Source: DATDOY01 sp035293045
GTDB lineage: Bacteria; Actinomycetota; Acidimicrobiia; IMCC26256; JACPCJ01
Length of the DNA: 20,250 nt
Assembly: GCA_035293045.1 (NCBI GenBank)
Contig: DATDOY010000281.1
Span: forward strand, 1-20,250
Direction: 5' to 3'
Below the pieces are notes generated by a model. It saw only the letters and a list, made by a program, of their open reading frames with translations. It was not told the DNA's origin and did not search any database. Positions 12,559 through 20,250 of the stretch are shown here, piece after piece (positions within the stretch are counted from its first letter, which is position 1; every line of letters starts with the position of its first letter). The translations under genes were made by a program, and so were the position numbers.

Positions 12559-13288
12559 CGGCCACCTCACGATCGTCCCCTCCGTCCTCGGCTGGGACAC
12601 CCCGTCGCTGTCGTTCGACCTCGCACTCCATGCGGGGACCCTCATTGCCGTCGTGGCCTACTTCCGTGCCGACCTCGTGGCGATCGTCCGCGGGTTGGCG
12701 AGGCGGGGCGCCGAGGCCGATCGTGTCGGCGATCGGGACGACGCCCGCCGGCTTGCGTTCTGGCTGGTCCTCGGCACCATCCCCGCCGGAATCGTGGGCC
12801 TCGCCTTCCGCAGCTCGTTCGAGGCTCTCTTCGAGGAAGCGCTGTGGGCATGCGGGTTCTGGCTCGTCACGGCGGCCGCGCTCGTGTTCGGCGAGTGGAA
12901 ACACCGCCGCGTCCCGGAACGAACCCTGACGACACCCATGGTCGTGGCCATCGGCATCGCCCAGGTCCCCGCGCTGGCCCCCGGGATCTCGCGTTCGGGG
13001 CTGACCATCGCCGCCGGCCTTGCGCTCGGCCTCTCACGCGTCGATGCGGCCCGGTTCTCGTTCCTCCTCTCGATCCCCGCGGTCGCAGGCGCCGTGCTCA
13101 CCGAGGTACCCGACGTCCTCGACGGCAGCTTCGTGCTCGACGGAACGGTGCTCGCCGGCTTCCTCGGCGCGCTCGTGGTTGGTTATCTCGCCGTCTCGCT
13201 CCTGCTGCGATTCGTCCGCGCCCGCTCGCTCACGCCCTTCGCGGTCTACCTCGTGATGGCGGCGCCGCTCGCGGCGCTCGCGCTCTGA
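12488..13288 (+). CDS. uppP: Undecaprenyl-diphosphatase UppP (BacA family)
   Basis: UppP dephosphorylates undecaprenyl diphosphate so the lipid carrier can be reused for peptidoglycan and other envelope polymers. The 266-residue polytopic protein begins MSVLQAIVLGVIQGLTEFLP and continues ISSDGHL. The conserved Glu17 and His26 are present, although the first Glu of the (E/Q)GxTE motif is Gln13, an allowed variant. PGISRSG (165-171) supplies the catalytic Arg169. Asp24 replaces the usual Ser/Thr before GH. GTG 12488 lies 8 bases after AGGAG and gives the expected N-terminus, although it starts inside the SAF-domain gene. Together with plsY and galU this makes the neighbourhood rich in envelope functions. 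High production is a known cause of bacitracin tolerance. Confidence 0.95.
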   Translation: MSVLQAIVLGVIQGLTEFLPISSDGHLTIVPSVLGWDTPSLSFDLALHAGTLIAVVAYFRADLVAIVRGLARRGAEADRVGDRDDARRLAFWLVLGTIPAGIVGLAFRSSFEALFEEALWACGFWLVTAAALVFGEWKHRRVPERTLTTPMVVAIGIAQVPALAPGISRSGLTIAAGLALGLSRVDAARFSFLLSIPAVAGAVLTEVPDVLDGSFVLDGTVLAGFLGALVVGYLAVSLLLRFVRARSLTPFAVYLVMAAPLAALAL

Positions 13289-13294
13289 CCGGTC

Positions 13295-14035
13295 TCACGC
13301 GGGTCGCAGCCCTCGCGGGATGATCCGGGGGACGAAGTCACGCGGGCGGTCGTAGCGATGGCCGATCACCGTCGCGTCGTGGAGCGCCCGCAGGAAGGCC
13401 GCCGGGCCGTCGAAGTCAGGCATCTCGACGTAGGCCGCACCGACCGCCGAAGGATCGTGGGCGTCGGAGCCGGCGCCACGGGGAAGGTCGAACTCGGCGG
13501 CGAGCGCGGCAGCCAAATCGTTGAGGTGAGCGAGCCCAACCTTGGCGTTGAACGCCTCCACCGAGTCGACGTCACCCGCCTCGCACAACCCACGCAACAC
13601 CGGCTCCTTCAGCGCGTGACGGGTGGGGTCGAACGGGTGGGGCACGTAGGTCACGCCGCCCTGCTCGCGCACGCGCGCGACGGCCTCATGGACATCGATG
13701 CCATAGGGGACCCGCTCGGTCAGGAACAGCCCGATGATCTCCCCCGCTCCCGTGCGGATCTCCTCGCCCACGATCACGCGGCAGCCGAGGCCGCGTTCGA
13801 TGGCGGCCTGCGCACCGGCAACCGCGTTGTGATCGGTGATGCAGACGACGTCGAGATCGGCGGCCTCGATCGCCTCGGCAAGTTCGTCGAGCGTCGTGAC
13901 CGCGTCGCCGGAGTACATCGTGTGCAGGTGGCAGTCGACCCGCACAATGCCCGGGGGCGCCGCCGTGGCGAGGTGAGGGTGGCGCGAGGCGGCCGCACTC
14001 GCATCCGAGGAATCGCCGTCGGGCCGAATCGCCAC
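13295..14035 (-). CDS. PHP-domain metal-dependent phosphoesterase
   Basis: This 246-residue protein has the PHP metal-site motifs in order: DCHLHTMYSGD (34-44), ITDHN (66-70), GEEI, PHPFD and a late GSDAH. These provide the histidines and acidic residues for a two- or three-metal centre. Single-domain PHP proteins hydrolyse various phosphomonoesters or short nucleotides; the substrate here is unknown. Histidinol-phosphate phosphatase is one possible relative, but nothing nearby points to histidine synthesis. The GTG start at 14035 is supported by an apparent leaderless promoter: TACCCT lies 6 bases upstream on the minus strand (14042-14047), and no Shine-Dalgarno site is present. The stop is 6 bases from the convergent uppP stop. 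Confidence 0.88.
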   Translation of the reverse strand: MAIRPDGDSSDASAAASRHPHLATAAPPGIVRVDCHLHTMYSGDAVTTLDELAEAIEAADLDVVCITDHNAVAGAQAAIERGLGCRVIVGEEIRTGAGEIIGLFLTERVPYGIDVHEAVARVREQGGVTYVPHPFDPTRHALKEPVLRGLCEAGDVDSVEAFNAKVGLAHLNDLAAALAAEFDLPRGAGSDAHDPSAVGAAYVEMPDFDGPAAFLRALHDATVIGHRYDRPRDFVPRIIPRGLRPA

Positions 14036-14041
14036 CGGTGA

Positions 14042-14047
14042 AGGGTA
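14042..14047 (-). promoter_or_regulatory. -10 box of a leaderless promoter for the PHP gene
   Basis: TACCCT on the minus strand fits the actinobacterial TAnnnT -10. Exactly six bases separate it from the GTG start, so transcription should begin at the start codon itself. No clear -35 is visible. Confidence 0.55.
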
Positions 14048-14064
14048 ATGGGACCGCCGGTGCG

Positions 14065-14070
14065 TACTGT
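14065..14070 (+). promoter_or_regulatory. -10 box of a leaderless promoter for the thioesterase gene
   Basis: TACTGT fits TAnnnT and lies exactly six bases before ATG 14077, the same geometry as the divergent PHP promoter. Absence of a Shine-Dalgarno site agrees with a leaderless message. Confidence 0.6.
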
Positions 14071-14076
14071 GTGGCG

Positions 14077-14466
14077 ATGCCTGTCGAACCCGGCCTCACC
14101 GCGACCATCCACCACACCGTCGACGACGCCGACACGGCGATCTCGCTCGGATCGGGCAGCGTGCCCGTCCTCGGGACCCCGAGGGTGCTCGCACTGGCCG
14201 AGGCCGCCACGATGGCGGCGGTCGCCGGCCACCTTGGCGAGGGGGAGACCAGCGTCGGCTCGAGCGTCCAACTCGACCACCTCGCCCCGACGACCCCGGG
14301 CATGACCGTGGACATCGAGGCGACGCTCATGAAGGTGGAGGGTCGCCGGCTCGTGTTCGTCGTGCGCGTCAACGACGCGCGCGGCCTCGTCGCCGCCGGG
14401 AAGATCACCCGCGCCGTTGTCGACCACGACCGGTTCGTCGCCAAGGCCGGCGGACAGCCGGGGTAG
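14077..14466 (+). CDS. FlK-like hotdog thioesterase
   Basis: This 129-residue single-domain hotdog protein resembles the fluoroacetyl-CoA thioesterase FlK family: PVLGTPRVLALAEAATM (30-46), SVGSSVQLDHLAPTTPGM (59-76) and a C-terminal strand pair with GRRLVFVVRVNDARGLVAAG. Thr34, Glu42 and His68 fall where the FlK Thr-Glu-His triad lies, so hydrolysis of an acyl-CoA is likely. True fluoroacetyl-CoA specificity is rare, and most family members act on unknown small acyl-CoAs; nothing nearby suggests fluorometabolite chemistry. ATG 14077 is chosen from a leaderless -10 box and from homology, which starts near GLTATIHHTV. It lies divergent to the PHP gene and just upstream of a small membrane protein gene. 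Confidence 0.85.
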   Translation: MPVEPGLTATIHHTVDDADTAISLGSGSVPVLGTPRVLALAEAATMAAVAGHLGEGETSVGSSVQLDHLAPTTPGMTVDIEATLMKVEGRRLVFVVRVNDARGLVAAGKITRAVVDHDRFVAKAGGQPG

Positions 14467-14503
14467 GCAGGACCGCGCCCCTACACTCCCGGGCATCGTC
14501 GCG

Positions 14504-15031
14504 ATGCCCTTTACTCGGATTCCACCGGGGCGGCTCCGCCGCATCGCGGTGCCCGCGCTGGTCGTGTACCTGCTGGCATGGATTCCCTTCCTCCTCGTCG
14601 GCGAGCCCGACGAGATGGTGCGGCTCCAGCGTGCGGGATCCGAGGCCAACGCCCGCGAGATCGTCGCGGCGTGGTCTCCGAGCGACACCGTGGACATGGC
14701 CTTTCTCCAAGGCGTCGACGCGGTGCACCTCCTGACCTACGGTCCGCTCCTCGCCGTGGGGGCAGTCTGGGCAGGCCGGAGGTTGCGCGGCCGTCTGTCG
14801 GCGTGGTCACCGGTCGTGGCATGGATGGCGGTCGCGGCGTCCGCGTTCGACGCCCTCGAAAACATCGGCATGATCGTCATGATCCGGGGCGACGTCGACG
14901 CCCCTGTGCCGGCCGTCACGACGGCTTTCGCCACCGCCAAGTTTTCGATGTTCTTCCTCTTGGTTCCGTATGTCGTAACCGGCGTCGTGGCTCGGCTACG
15001 TCGCGGCACCTTGACGGCCGACCCGGTCTAG
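14504..15031 (+). CDS. Four-helix membrane protein of unknown function
   Basis: I do not recognise a named family for this 175-residue protein. It has four predicted membrane helices: IAVPALVVYLLAWIPFLLV (about 14-32), LLTYGPLLAVGAVWAG (about 76-91), WMAVAASAFDALENIGMIVM (about 107-126) and SMFFLLVPYVVTGVVAR near the C-terminus. Between helices 1 and 2 is a roughly 40-residue hydrophilic, probably extracytoplasmic loop. The Asp-Ala-Leu-Glu-Asn set within helix 3 (DALENIG) is an unusual cluster of charged residues in a membrane segment and may be functional. A TACACT box at 14481-14486 could serve as its -10, giving a leader of roughly 10 bases. It starts 37 bases after the thioesterase stop and may be co-transcribed with it. 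Confidence 0.7.
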   Translation: MPFTRIPPGRLRRIAVPALVVYLLAWIPFLLVGEPDEMVRLQRAGSEANAREIVAAWSPSDTVDMAFLQGVDAVHLLTYGPLLAVGAVWAGRRLRGRLSAWSPVVAWMAVAASAFDALENIGMIVMIRGDVDAPVPAVTTAFATAKFSMFFLLVPYVVTGVVARLRRGTLTADPV

Positions 15032-15044
15032 CGCCCGGTCGGGG

Positions 15045-17741
15045 TCAAACGCGTGCCGGGGCCATGGCACTGCGGCGGGCGAGCACTTCGAACTCCTCGG
15101 TCGGAAGCGGACGGGCAAAGAGATATCCCTGGCCGCACTCGCAGCCCATGCGGGCGAGCGCGGCGGCTTGCGCCGACGTCTCGACCCCCTCACCGACGAT
15201 CTTCATGCCGAAGGTCCGCCCCAACTTCACGATCGCCTGGGCGAGGGCGGCGTCCTCGACCGACGTGGCGACCGACTCGACGAACACCCGGTCGATCTTG
15301 AGGATGTCGATGGGGAACTTCCGGAGGTAGCTCAGCGACGAGTACCCGGTCCCGAAGTCGTCGATGGCGATGGTCACTCCGAGCGCCTTGATGGCCTCCA
15401 GCTTGGCGGTCGCCTCGTCAGGGTCGTCCATGAGGAAGCTCTCGGTGAGCTCGACGGTCAGGGCGCTGGGCTCCACCGTGTCGCGGAGGGCGGCGGCGAT
15501 GTGCTCTACGAGGTCGGGATCCCGGAACTGGCGCGCCGAGACGTTGACGCTGATGGTGTCGGGCGCCGCCTTGCCAAGGTCCTCGCGCCAGCGTCGCAGC
15601 TGCAAGCAGGCCTGGCGGAGCACCCACCGGCCGATCGGGGCAATCAGCCCGCTCTCCTCGGCCAACTTGATGAACTCGGTGGGGCCGACCAGGCCGCGGG
15701 TGGGGTGCTGCCATCGCAGGAGCGCTTCCGCCCCACAAATCCGATTGCCCTCGCGCAACGCGACGATCGGTTGATAGTGGAGCACGAGTTCGTCGCGGTC
15801 GATCGCGCCGCGGAGGTCGGCCTCGGTGTCGAGCCGGTGACGGACCGCCTCGTGCATGGCGGGGTCGAACACTTCGAGGCGCCCCCGCCCCAAGGACTTC
15901 GCCCGATACATCGACACGTCCGCGTTTCGCAGCAGATCACCGGCGGTCTCGAGACCGGAGGCGGTGGACGCGAGGCCGACGCTCGGGCTCACCACCAAGT
16001 CGCGGCCCTCGACCTCGAACGGTTCTTCGAAGGCCGACAGGATCCGCTGGCCCAGGGAAAAGGCGTTCTCGGCCCCCGAATCGTCGTCGAGCAGTACGCA
16101 GAACTCGTCGCCGCCGAAGCGGGCGACCGTGTCGGCCGTGCGCACGAGCCCCCCGAGCCGCTCGGCGACACGAACGAGGAGGCTGTCCCCCACGGCGTGC
16201 CCAAACGTGTCGTTGACGGCCTTGAAGCCGTCGAGATCGAGGTACAGCACCGTGACGGGCGTGGCGCGGCGCGCGGCGCGGGCGATGGCTTGGCTCACCC
16301 GGTCGGTGAAGAGCGCCCGGTTCGGAAGCCCGGTCAGGGCGTCGTGGAAGGCCCGGTGGGTGAGTTCCTCCTCGAGTTCGAAGCGTTCGGTGACGTCACG
16401 GGTGTTGACCACGAGCCCGCCGACGGAAGGCTCGTCGGTCAGGTCCTTCACGGCGCTCTCGACGTGACGCCACGTTCCGTCGTGGTGCCGCATCCGGTAG
16501 TAGAGGGTGGCGTCGCTTCGACCCCGAGCCTGGTCGCAGGCGGCGATGACGTCGACCCGGTCGTGGGGGTGCACCAACGACGCGAACGCCGTCCCGGTGA
16601 GAGCCTGAGGGGAGTGCCCGAACACGGCCCTGACTGATTCGCTCGCGTACTGGATCGTGGCGTCGGGATCGAGGATGACGATCACGTCGGTGGAGTTGGC
16701 GATCAGCGAGCGGAACCGCCGCTCGCTCTCCACGAGCTCGCCGGTCCGCTCCTGCACCTTCGCCTCGAGGCCGCGCGTCAGGGCCGAAACCTCGAACAGC
16801 GCAGCCGCGTGGCGCGCAACGACCAGCGTGATGACGCCGATGGCCGTCCAGATGAGGAAGGGGTCGAGCTCGCCTCTGGTCAGTTGCCGAAACGCCGCGA
16901 ACACAATGGCGACGACGACCGACGTCGCCGGAATGGCGAGGGCGCCCCGGGTCGGCGTGTGACTCACCTCCGCAGACGCTTCCGGTCTCGTCGTCGCCTG
17001 CTTCACGGCGCCAAGGCCGAGCAGGATGAAGCCGAGGATCCAACCGGCGTCGATGGGATTGCCGCTCGCGTACAAGTCCTTTTGGATGAGGTAGAGGAAC
17101 CCGCTGTCGGCAACGGCGATGCATGCGAGGCCGGCGGCGACGATCGTGAAGGCGCCTCGCTCCCCGCGGGTGACACGCGAGAGGGCGAGGAGGACGACCG
17201 AAAGCACGACGACATCGCCCAACGGATACGCGAGGAGGACGCCCGTGGCGAGCGCGCCGCCGCCGCCGAGGGCGACCGTGTCGGCGAGCACCAGGATCCA
17301 GCTCACAAACAGCAACGAACCAGCAACGACCAACCCGTCGACGACGTGGCGCGCCATTGCGGCACGTTGGATGGGTGCCAGGAGCAGCACGCCGATTGCC
17401 GCCGCCGGAATCAGCGAGAGATACCCGATGTCGGCGCCGCTCGGAAAGGGGACTTCGATCCCGACGACCTGCTCATACCACGTCCACGCCGCCTGGCCGC
17501 CGGCCCACCCGAAGCACGCGACGCCGAGGAACCTCCAGCCGTGGCGTTGCCGCCCGATCGCACCGCGGCCGGCGATCCAACACGACACACCGGCGGCGGT
17601 CGGAATGACCAGAGACGTGATGTTGGCGAACAGGGCCGTCCCCGCCTCGCCGCCGACTTGGAAGACGATCCAAGAGATCGTGAGCGCGCCGATGGCGCCT
17701 CCGACCCCGCAAGCCCCCTGGAATACTCGCCGCTGGTCCAC
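15045..17741 (-). CDS. Membrane PAS-GGDEF-EAL c-di-GMP turnover protein
   Basis: This 898-residue hybrid signalling protein has about eight to ten N-terminal membrane helices (residues 15-325), a PAS domain (about 345-465, RFRSLIANSTDVIVILDPDA), a GGDEF domain and a C-terminal EAL domain. The cyclase site is intact (GGDEF 543-547), with an I-site RTAD at 534-537. The EAL phosphodiesterase residues are also intact: EAL 672-674, SVNVSARQF, ELTESFL, the catalytic DDFGTG pair Asp794-Asp795, ILKIDRVFV and GEGVET. It can therefore in principle make and break c-di-GMP; the net direction cannot be told from sequence. The start is GTG 17741, with GGAGG 5 bases upstream; the open frame runs 36 codons further upstream without support. 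The N-terminal membrane module may sense a signal at the membrane. Confidence 0.93.
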   Translation of the reverse strand: MDQRRVFQGACGVGGAIGALTISWIVFQVGGEAGTALFANITSLVIPTAAGVSCWIAGRGAIGRQRHGWRFLGVACFGWAGGQAAWTWYEQVVGIEVPFPSGADIGYLSLIPAAAIGVLLLAPIQRAAMARHVVDGLVVAGSLLFVSWILVLADTVALGGGGALATGVLLAYPLGDVVVLSVVLLALSRVTRGERGAFTIVAAGLACIAVADSGFLYLIQKDLYASGNPIDAGWILGFILLGLGAVKQATTRPEASAEVSHTPTRGALAIPATSVVVAIVFAAFRQLTRGELDPFLIWTAIGVITLVVARHAAALFEVSALTRGLEAKVQERTGELVESERRFRSLIANSTDVIVILDPDATIQYASESVRAVFGHSPQALTGTAFASLVHPHDRVDVIAACDQARGRSDATLYYRMRHHDGTWRHVESAVKDLTDEPSVGGLVVNTRDVTERFELEEELTHRAFHDALTGLPNRALFTDRVSQAIARAARRATPVTVLYLDLDGFKAVNDTFGHAVGDSLLVRVAERLGGLVRTADTVARFGGDEFCVLLDDDSGAENAFSLGQRILSAFEEPFEVEGRDLVVSPSVGLASTASGLETAGDLLRNADVSMYRAKSLGRGRLEVFDPAMHEAVRHRLDTEADLRGAIDRDELVLHYQPIVALREGNRICGAEALLRWQHPTRGLVGPTEFIKLAEESGLIAPIGRWVLRQACLQLRRWREDLGKAAPDTISVNVSARQFRDPDLVEHIAAALRDTVEPSALTVELTESFLMDDPDEATAKLEAIKALGVTIAIDDFGTGYSSLSYLRKFPIDILKIDRVFVESVATSVEDAALAQAIVKLGRTFGMKIVGEGVETSAQAAALARMGCECGQGYLFARPLPTEEFEVLARRSAMAPARV

Positions 17742-17800
17742 TCGAACCTCCGAGCGGGGTGTCGACCAAAACGCGCGCTCGCGACAGGGGGGTTTGCAGG

Positions 17801-17822
17801 ATGACTCCCCCGGACTAGTCAT
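17801..17822. other. 6-bp inverted repeat upstream of the PAS-GGDEF-EAL gene
   Basis: ATGACT and AGTCAT are separated by 10 bases in the 118-base gap between the ThDP-enzyme stop and the start of the GGDEF-EAL gene. It could be an operator for the latter or the 3' hairpin of the former. No T-run is present, and nothing else in the gap was recognised. Confidence 0.3.
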
Positions 17823-17859
17823 TGAACGGCGGAGCGCGCGGAGCGCCACGCCTAGAAAC

Positions 17860-19473
17860 TCAGGCGAGGTTCGCGGAGCGTGGGTACGCGTTGTCCGGAT
17901 CGGTGAGGACGTTGACGAGACTCGGGCCCTTGGTCGTAAACGCCCGCTCCAGGGCGGGGCCGATTTCGCCAGGCTTCGTGACGAGCTCGCCGTGTCCGCC
18001 GAGCGCGGTCATCACCTCGTCGTAGCGGGTCCCCGGTCGCAGGTCGGCCACGACGTCGTACCCGAAGATCATGTTCATCGGGTGCTTCTCGAGCCCCCAG
18101 ATACCGTTGTTTCCGACGACGAGAACGCAATCGATCTCGTGCCGGACCAGCGTGTCGAGCTCAGCGAGTGCGAACCCGATGGCGCCGTCGCCCAAGAGCG
18201 CGACGATCTGCCGATCCGGATGCGCGAGACGGGCACCGAGTGCGTACCCCGGGCCCATGCCGAGGCATCCCCATGGTCCAGGGTCGAGAAAGCACCCCGG
18301 AGTGAACGTGTCGACGAGCTTGCCCGCGTAGGAGACGAAGTCGCCGCCGTCGCCGATCACGATGGCGTCGCGATCCAGGCGAGGGATGAGTTCGCCGTAG
18401 ATCCTCGCGGGGTGGATGGGGTCGGCATCCGACTCGAGCATCGCCTGATCCGTCGCCCGGCTCGCGTCCTCCTCGGAGCGAAGGCGCTCGACCCACGCCG
18501 TCCGATCCGACGACGGGGCTGCGTCGGCGATCCCCAGCAGGATCGTGGCGAGATCACCCACGGCGGACGCGGCGAGGTCGTCGCGACCGGAGATCTCAGT
18601 CGCCGAGTCGGCGATGTGCACGACGGGGGTGCCGTCGAAGTCGCCGAAGCGCAGGCGGAAGTCGAGGGGCGTGCCGACGACGCAGATCAGGTCGGCTTCG
18701 GCGAGGGCCGTGCTCCGCGATCTCGAAAACGCCAGGCGATGGTCGGCCGGGATCGTCCCGCGGCCCAGCCCGTTGGTGAAGACGGGGACTCCGAGGATTT
18801 CGGCCGCCCCGACGAGCGCCTCCTCGGCGAACCCCCAATAGACGTCACCGCCCGCGAACAACACCGGTCGCTCGGCATCGCCGAACCGCTTGGTGATGGC
18901 GGCGACGGACTCGGGATCAGGTGCCGTCGAGCGAACCGCGGAGCGGTCGGGAATCTCCACTTCGGCGGGGCCGAATCCGTCCATGGGGATGTCGAGGAAC
19001 ACGGGCCCGCGATGCGGCGTGCACGCGGCGGTCAGGCTCGCATCGAGCTCATGGACGATCTGCGCTGCGTCGAAGGCCGTCGCCGCGCGCTTGGTGATGG
19101 ACGCCACGAGGGGAAGGTGGTCGATCTCCTGCAACGAACCCGTCCCCCACCGGCCCTGCGGGGCTCGGCCGCCGAGGACGACGATCGGTGAACCGGTGAA
19201 CTGTGCGGAGGCGATCGCGCTCACGCCGTTGGTGATGCCCGGCCCAGCGGTGAGCGCGGCCACGCCGGGGCGGCGTGTCACCTTCGCCCATCCCTCCGCC
19301 GCGAACGTCGCGCTCTGCTCGTGGCGGGTGTCGACGAGGCGGATGCCCGCCTTGACGCACCCGTCGTAGATCACAAAGAGGTGCCCGCCCGAGAGCGTGA
19401 AGATCGTGTCGACGCCGTGGCGCTTGAGCACCTCGGCGGCAAGCAGCCCGCCATGACCAGAGGTCGTCGTCAT
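17860..19473 (-). CDS. ThDP-dependent enzyme of the acetolactate synthase / 2-hydroxyacyl-CoA lyase superfamily
   Basis: This 537-residue protein has the three-domain layout of ThDP enzymes. The N-terminal PYR domain carries the catalytic glutamate, Glu52, in DTRHEQSATFAAEGWAKV, and GVAALTAGPGITNGVSAIA follows. A central domain (about 190-325) leads to the PP domain with the ThDP/Mg motif GDG (428-430) and NN at 455-456. The stretch DPGPWGCLGMGPGYALGA resembles oxalyl-CoA decarboxylase and 2-hydroxyacyl-CoA lyase more than anabolic acetolactate synthase. No small regulatory subunit (ilvN) is adjacent, so a branched-chain amino acid role is less likely. ATG 19473 lies 11 bases after the stop of the upstream alpha/beta hydrolase, so the two are co-transcribed. 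The substrate is unknown. Confidence 0.88.
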   Translation of the reverse strand: MTTTSGHGGLLAAEVLKRHGVDTIFTLSGGHLFVIYDGCVKAGIRLVDTRHEQSATFAAEGWAKVTRRPGVAALTAGPGITNGVSAIASAQFTGSPIVVLGGRAPQGRWGTGSLQEIDHLPLVASITKRAATAFDAAQIVHELDASLTAACTPHRGPVFLDIPMDGFGPAEVEIPDRSAVRSTAPDPESVAAITKRFGDAERPVLFAGGDVYWGFAEEALVGAAEILGVPVFTNGLGRGTIPADHRLAFSRSRSTALAEADLICVVGTPLDFRLRFGDFDGTPVVHIADSATEISGRDDLAASAVGDLATILLGIADAAPSSDRTAWVERLRSEEDASRATDQAMLESDADPIHPARIYGELIPRLDRDAIVIGDGGDFVSYAGKLVDTFTPGCFLDPGPWGCLGMGPGYALGARLAHPDRQIVALLGDGAIGFALAELDTLVRHEIDCVLVVGNNGIWGLEKHPMNMIFGYDVVADLRPGTRYDEVMTALGGHGELVTKPGEIGPALERAFTTKGPSLVNVLTDPDNAYPRSANLA

Positions 19474-19484
19474 GGCGGCGCAGG

Positions 19485-20250
19485 CTACGGGTCACCCCGC
19501 AAGTGGTCGAGTCCGGACAGGAAATTGGTGAGCGCCGCGAGCCAAGCGCCGGGCCGCTCGAGTTGGGGGCTGTGCCCCGCGTCGGCGATCACCTCGTACC
19601 GCGCGCCGGGAATGGCGCGCGCTATGGCCTCGCAGAAAGGTCGGGCCGGGTCCTGCTCTCCGGCCATGACGAGCGCCGGGCAGGTCACGCCGCCAAGGGC
19701 GGTCGTGCGATCGGGCTGGTCGAACATCTCGACCACGATCGCCGCGTACATCGCGGGGGCTTGGCCGAGGAACTTCTGGTCGCAGAACTCCGCGTACCCA
19801 GGCCGCGTGCGGAGCAGTTCCTCGTGCGCCGGAGTGTTGACCGCGTCGCGCCCGGCGGTGCGGCGCTGGAGCTCAGCGAGGCCGTCTCGGCGCACGATCT
19901 CGGCCGCCTTGACGGCGTCGTCGCGATCGAAGGGAAGCCGACCGGGCCAGGTGTCCTGCAGGATCAAAGCCTCGACGCGTTCGGGATGCGCGAGGACGAC
20001 GAGCTGGGCGACCAGCCCGCCCATCGAGTTTCCGAGCAAGCGGAAGGTACCGAGGCCGAGGGCGTCGGCGACCGCCACCACGTCGTCGGCGAACCGCGCC
20101 AAGGAGTAAGCCCCTTCGGTGGTCGGGTGGTCGCTCTCCCCGTGGCCGCGGTGATCGAAGACCACCACCCGGTGTGTGGCGCCAAGGGCGTCGACGTGAT
20201 CGGTGAAGTCCTCCTTGGCGCCGCCGAAACCGTGGACGAACATGAGTGGA
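19485..20250 (-). CDS. Alpha/beta-hydrolase, partial (N-terminus beyond right edge)
   Basis: The visible 255 or so codons encode an alpha/beta-hydrolase fold: PLMFVHGFGG (oxyanion strand), FDHRGHGESD, the nucleophile elbow GNSMGG with its serine, the acid in AGEQDPARP and the histidine in DAGHSPQLE. All three catalytic residues are present. The FVHGFGG motif normally lies 20-35 residues from the start, and the frame is open to the window end (PL before M), so the true start is outside. A lid region (about LPFDRDDAVKAAEIVRRDGL onward) is of the C-C hydrolase or haloperoxidase type. The gene precedes the ThDP enzyme by 11 bases and probably works in the same pathway; the substrate cannot be told. 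Confidence 0.88.
   Translation of the reverse strand, partial: PLMFVHGFGGAKEDFTDHVDALGATHRVVVFDHRGHGESDHPTTEGAYSLARFADDVVAVADALGLGTFRLLGNSMGGLVAQLVVLAHPERVEALILQDTWPGRLPFDRDDAVKAAEIVRRDGLAELQRRTAGRDAVNTPAHEELLRTRPGYAEFCDQKFLGQAPAMYAAIVVEMFDQPDRTTALGGVTCPALVMAGEQDPARPFCEAIARAIPGARYEVIADAGHSPQLERPGAWLAALTNFLSGLDHLRGDP

Noticed and set aside
15168..16637. 489-codon plus-strand frame opposite the GGDEF-EAL gene
   Set aside because: An antisense shadow of codon bias; no motifs, no ribosome site.
17860..20250. MenD-MenH pair (menaquinone synthesis)
   Set aside because: A ThDP enzyme next to an alpha/beta hydrolase suggested it, but the ThDP protein lacks MenD-like segments and no other men genes are seen.

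Overview
The window is high-GC DNA with GTG/TTG starts and dense gene packing. Its gene content (SepX/GlpR-like membrane protein, Glp/MoeA next to GalU, fmdB next to a SAF-domain gene, DUF2277, leaderless-type promoters) points to an actinobacterium, most plausibly a member of the Acidimicrobiia or a related deep-branching group. This placement is inferred from protein character and synteny; no database search was possible.

Left edge (1-800): a truncated N-terminus of a D12-class DNA adenine methyltransferase runs off the window. It is followed by a frameshifted IS481-type transposase remnant, a patch of degenerate short repeats, and an intact tRNA-Ala(CGC) with the G3:U70 pair. This looks like the edge of a variable region lying on the 3' side of a tRNA gene. 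Next (800-2600) come a YbaK/EbsC-type aminoacyl-tRNA deacylase-like gene, a convergent DUF2277 gene and a quinone-oxidoreductase-type MDR enzyme.

Core minus-strand block (2626-9987): reading in the direction of transcription, plsY, a GAF-GGDEF diguanylate cyclase, galU, glp/moeA and moaA are joined by 4-base start/stop overlaps (ATGA or GTGA). moaC, a SepX/GlpR-like membrane protein and a translin-family protein follow. The block mixes phospholipid synthesis, UDP-glucose supply, c-di-GMP signalling, molybdenum cofactor synthesis and probably cell division through the Glp-GlpR pair.

Plus-strand block (10100-13288): a perfect CIRCE operator (HrcA heat-shock repressor site) lies in the divergent intergenic region, 48 bases before an fmdB-type zinc-ribbon gene. 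After it come a class I fructose-bisphosphate aldolase, a CpaB/FlgA-like SAF-domain protein and UppP (undecaprenyl-diphosphatase).

Right part (13295-20250): a PHP-domain phosphoesterase and a FlK-like hotdog thioesterase diverge from a short region with two apparent leaderless promoters. Beyond them are a small four-helix membrane protein, a large membrane PAS-GGDEF-EAL c-di-GMP enzyme, and a ThDP-dependent enzyme paired with an alpha/beta hydrolase that runs off the right edge. I found no CRISPR array, rRNA or phage module. The strongest leads are the HrcA-type operator before fmdB, the Glp/SepX-type neighbourhood with an embedded diguanylate cyclase, and the bacterial translin homologue.
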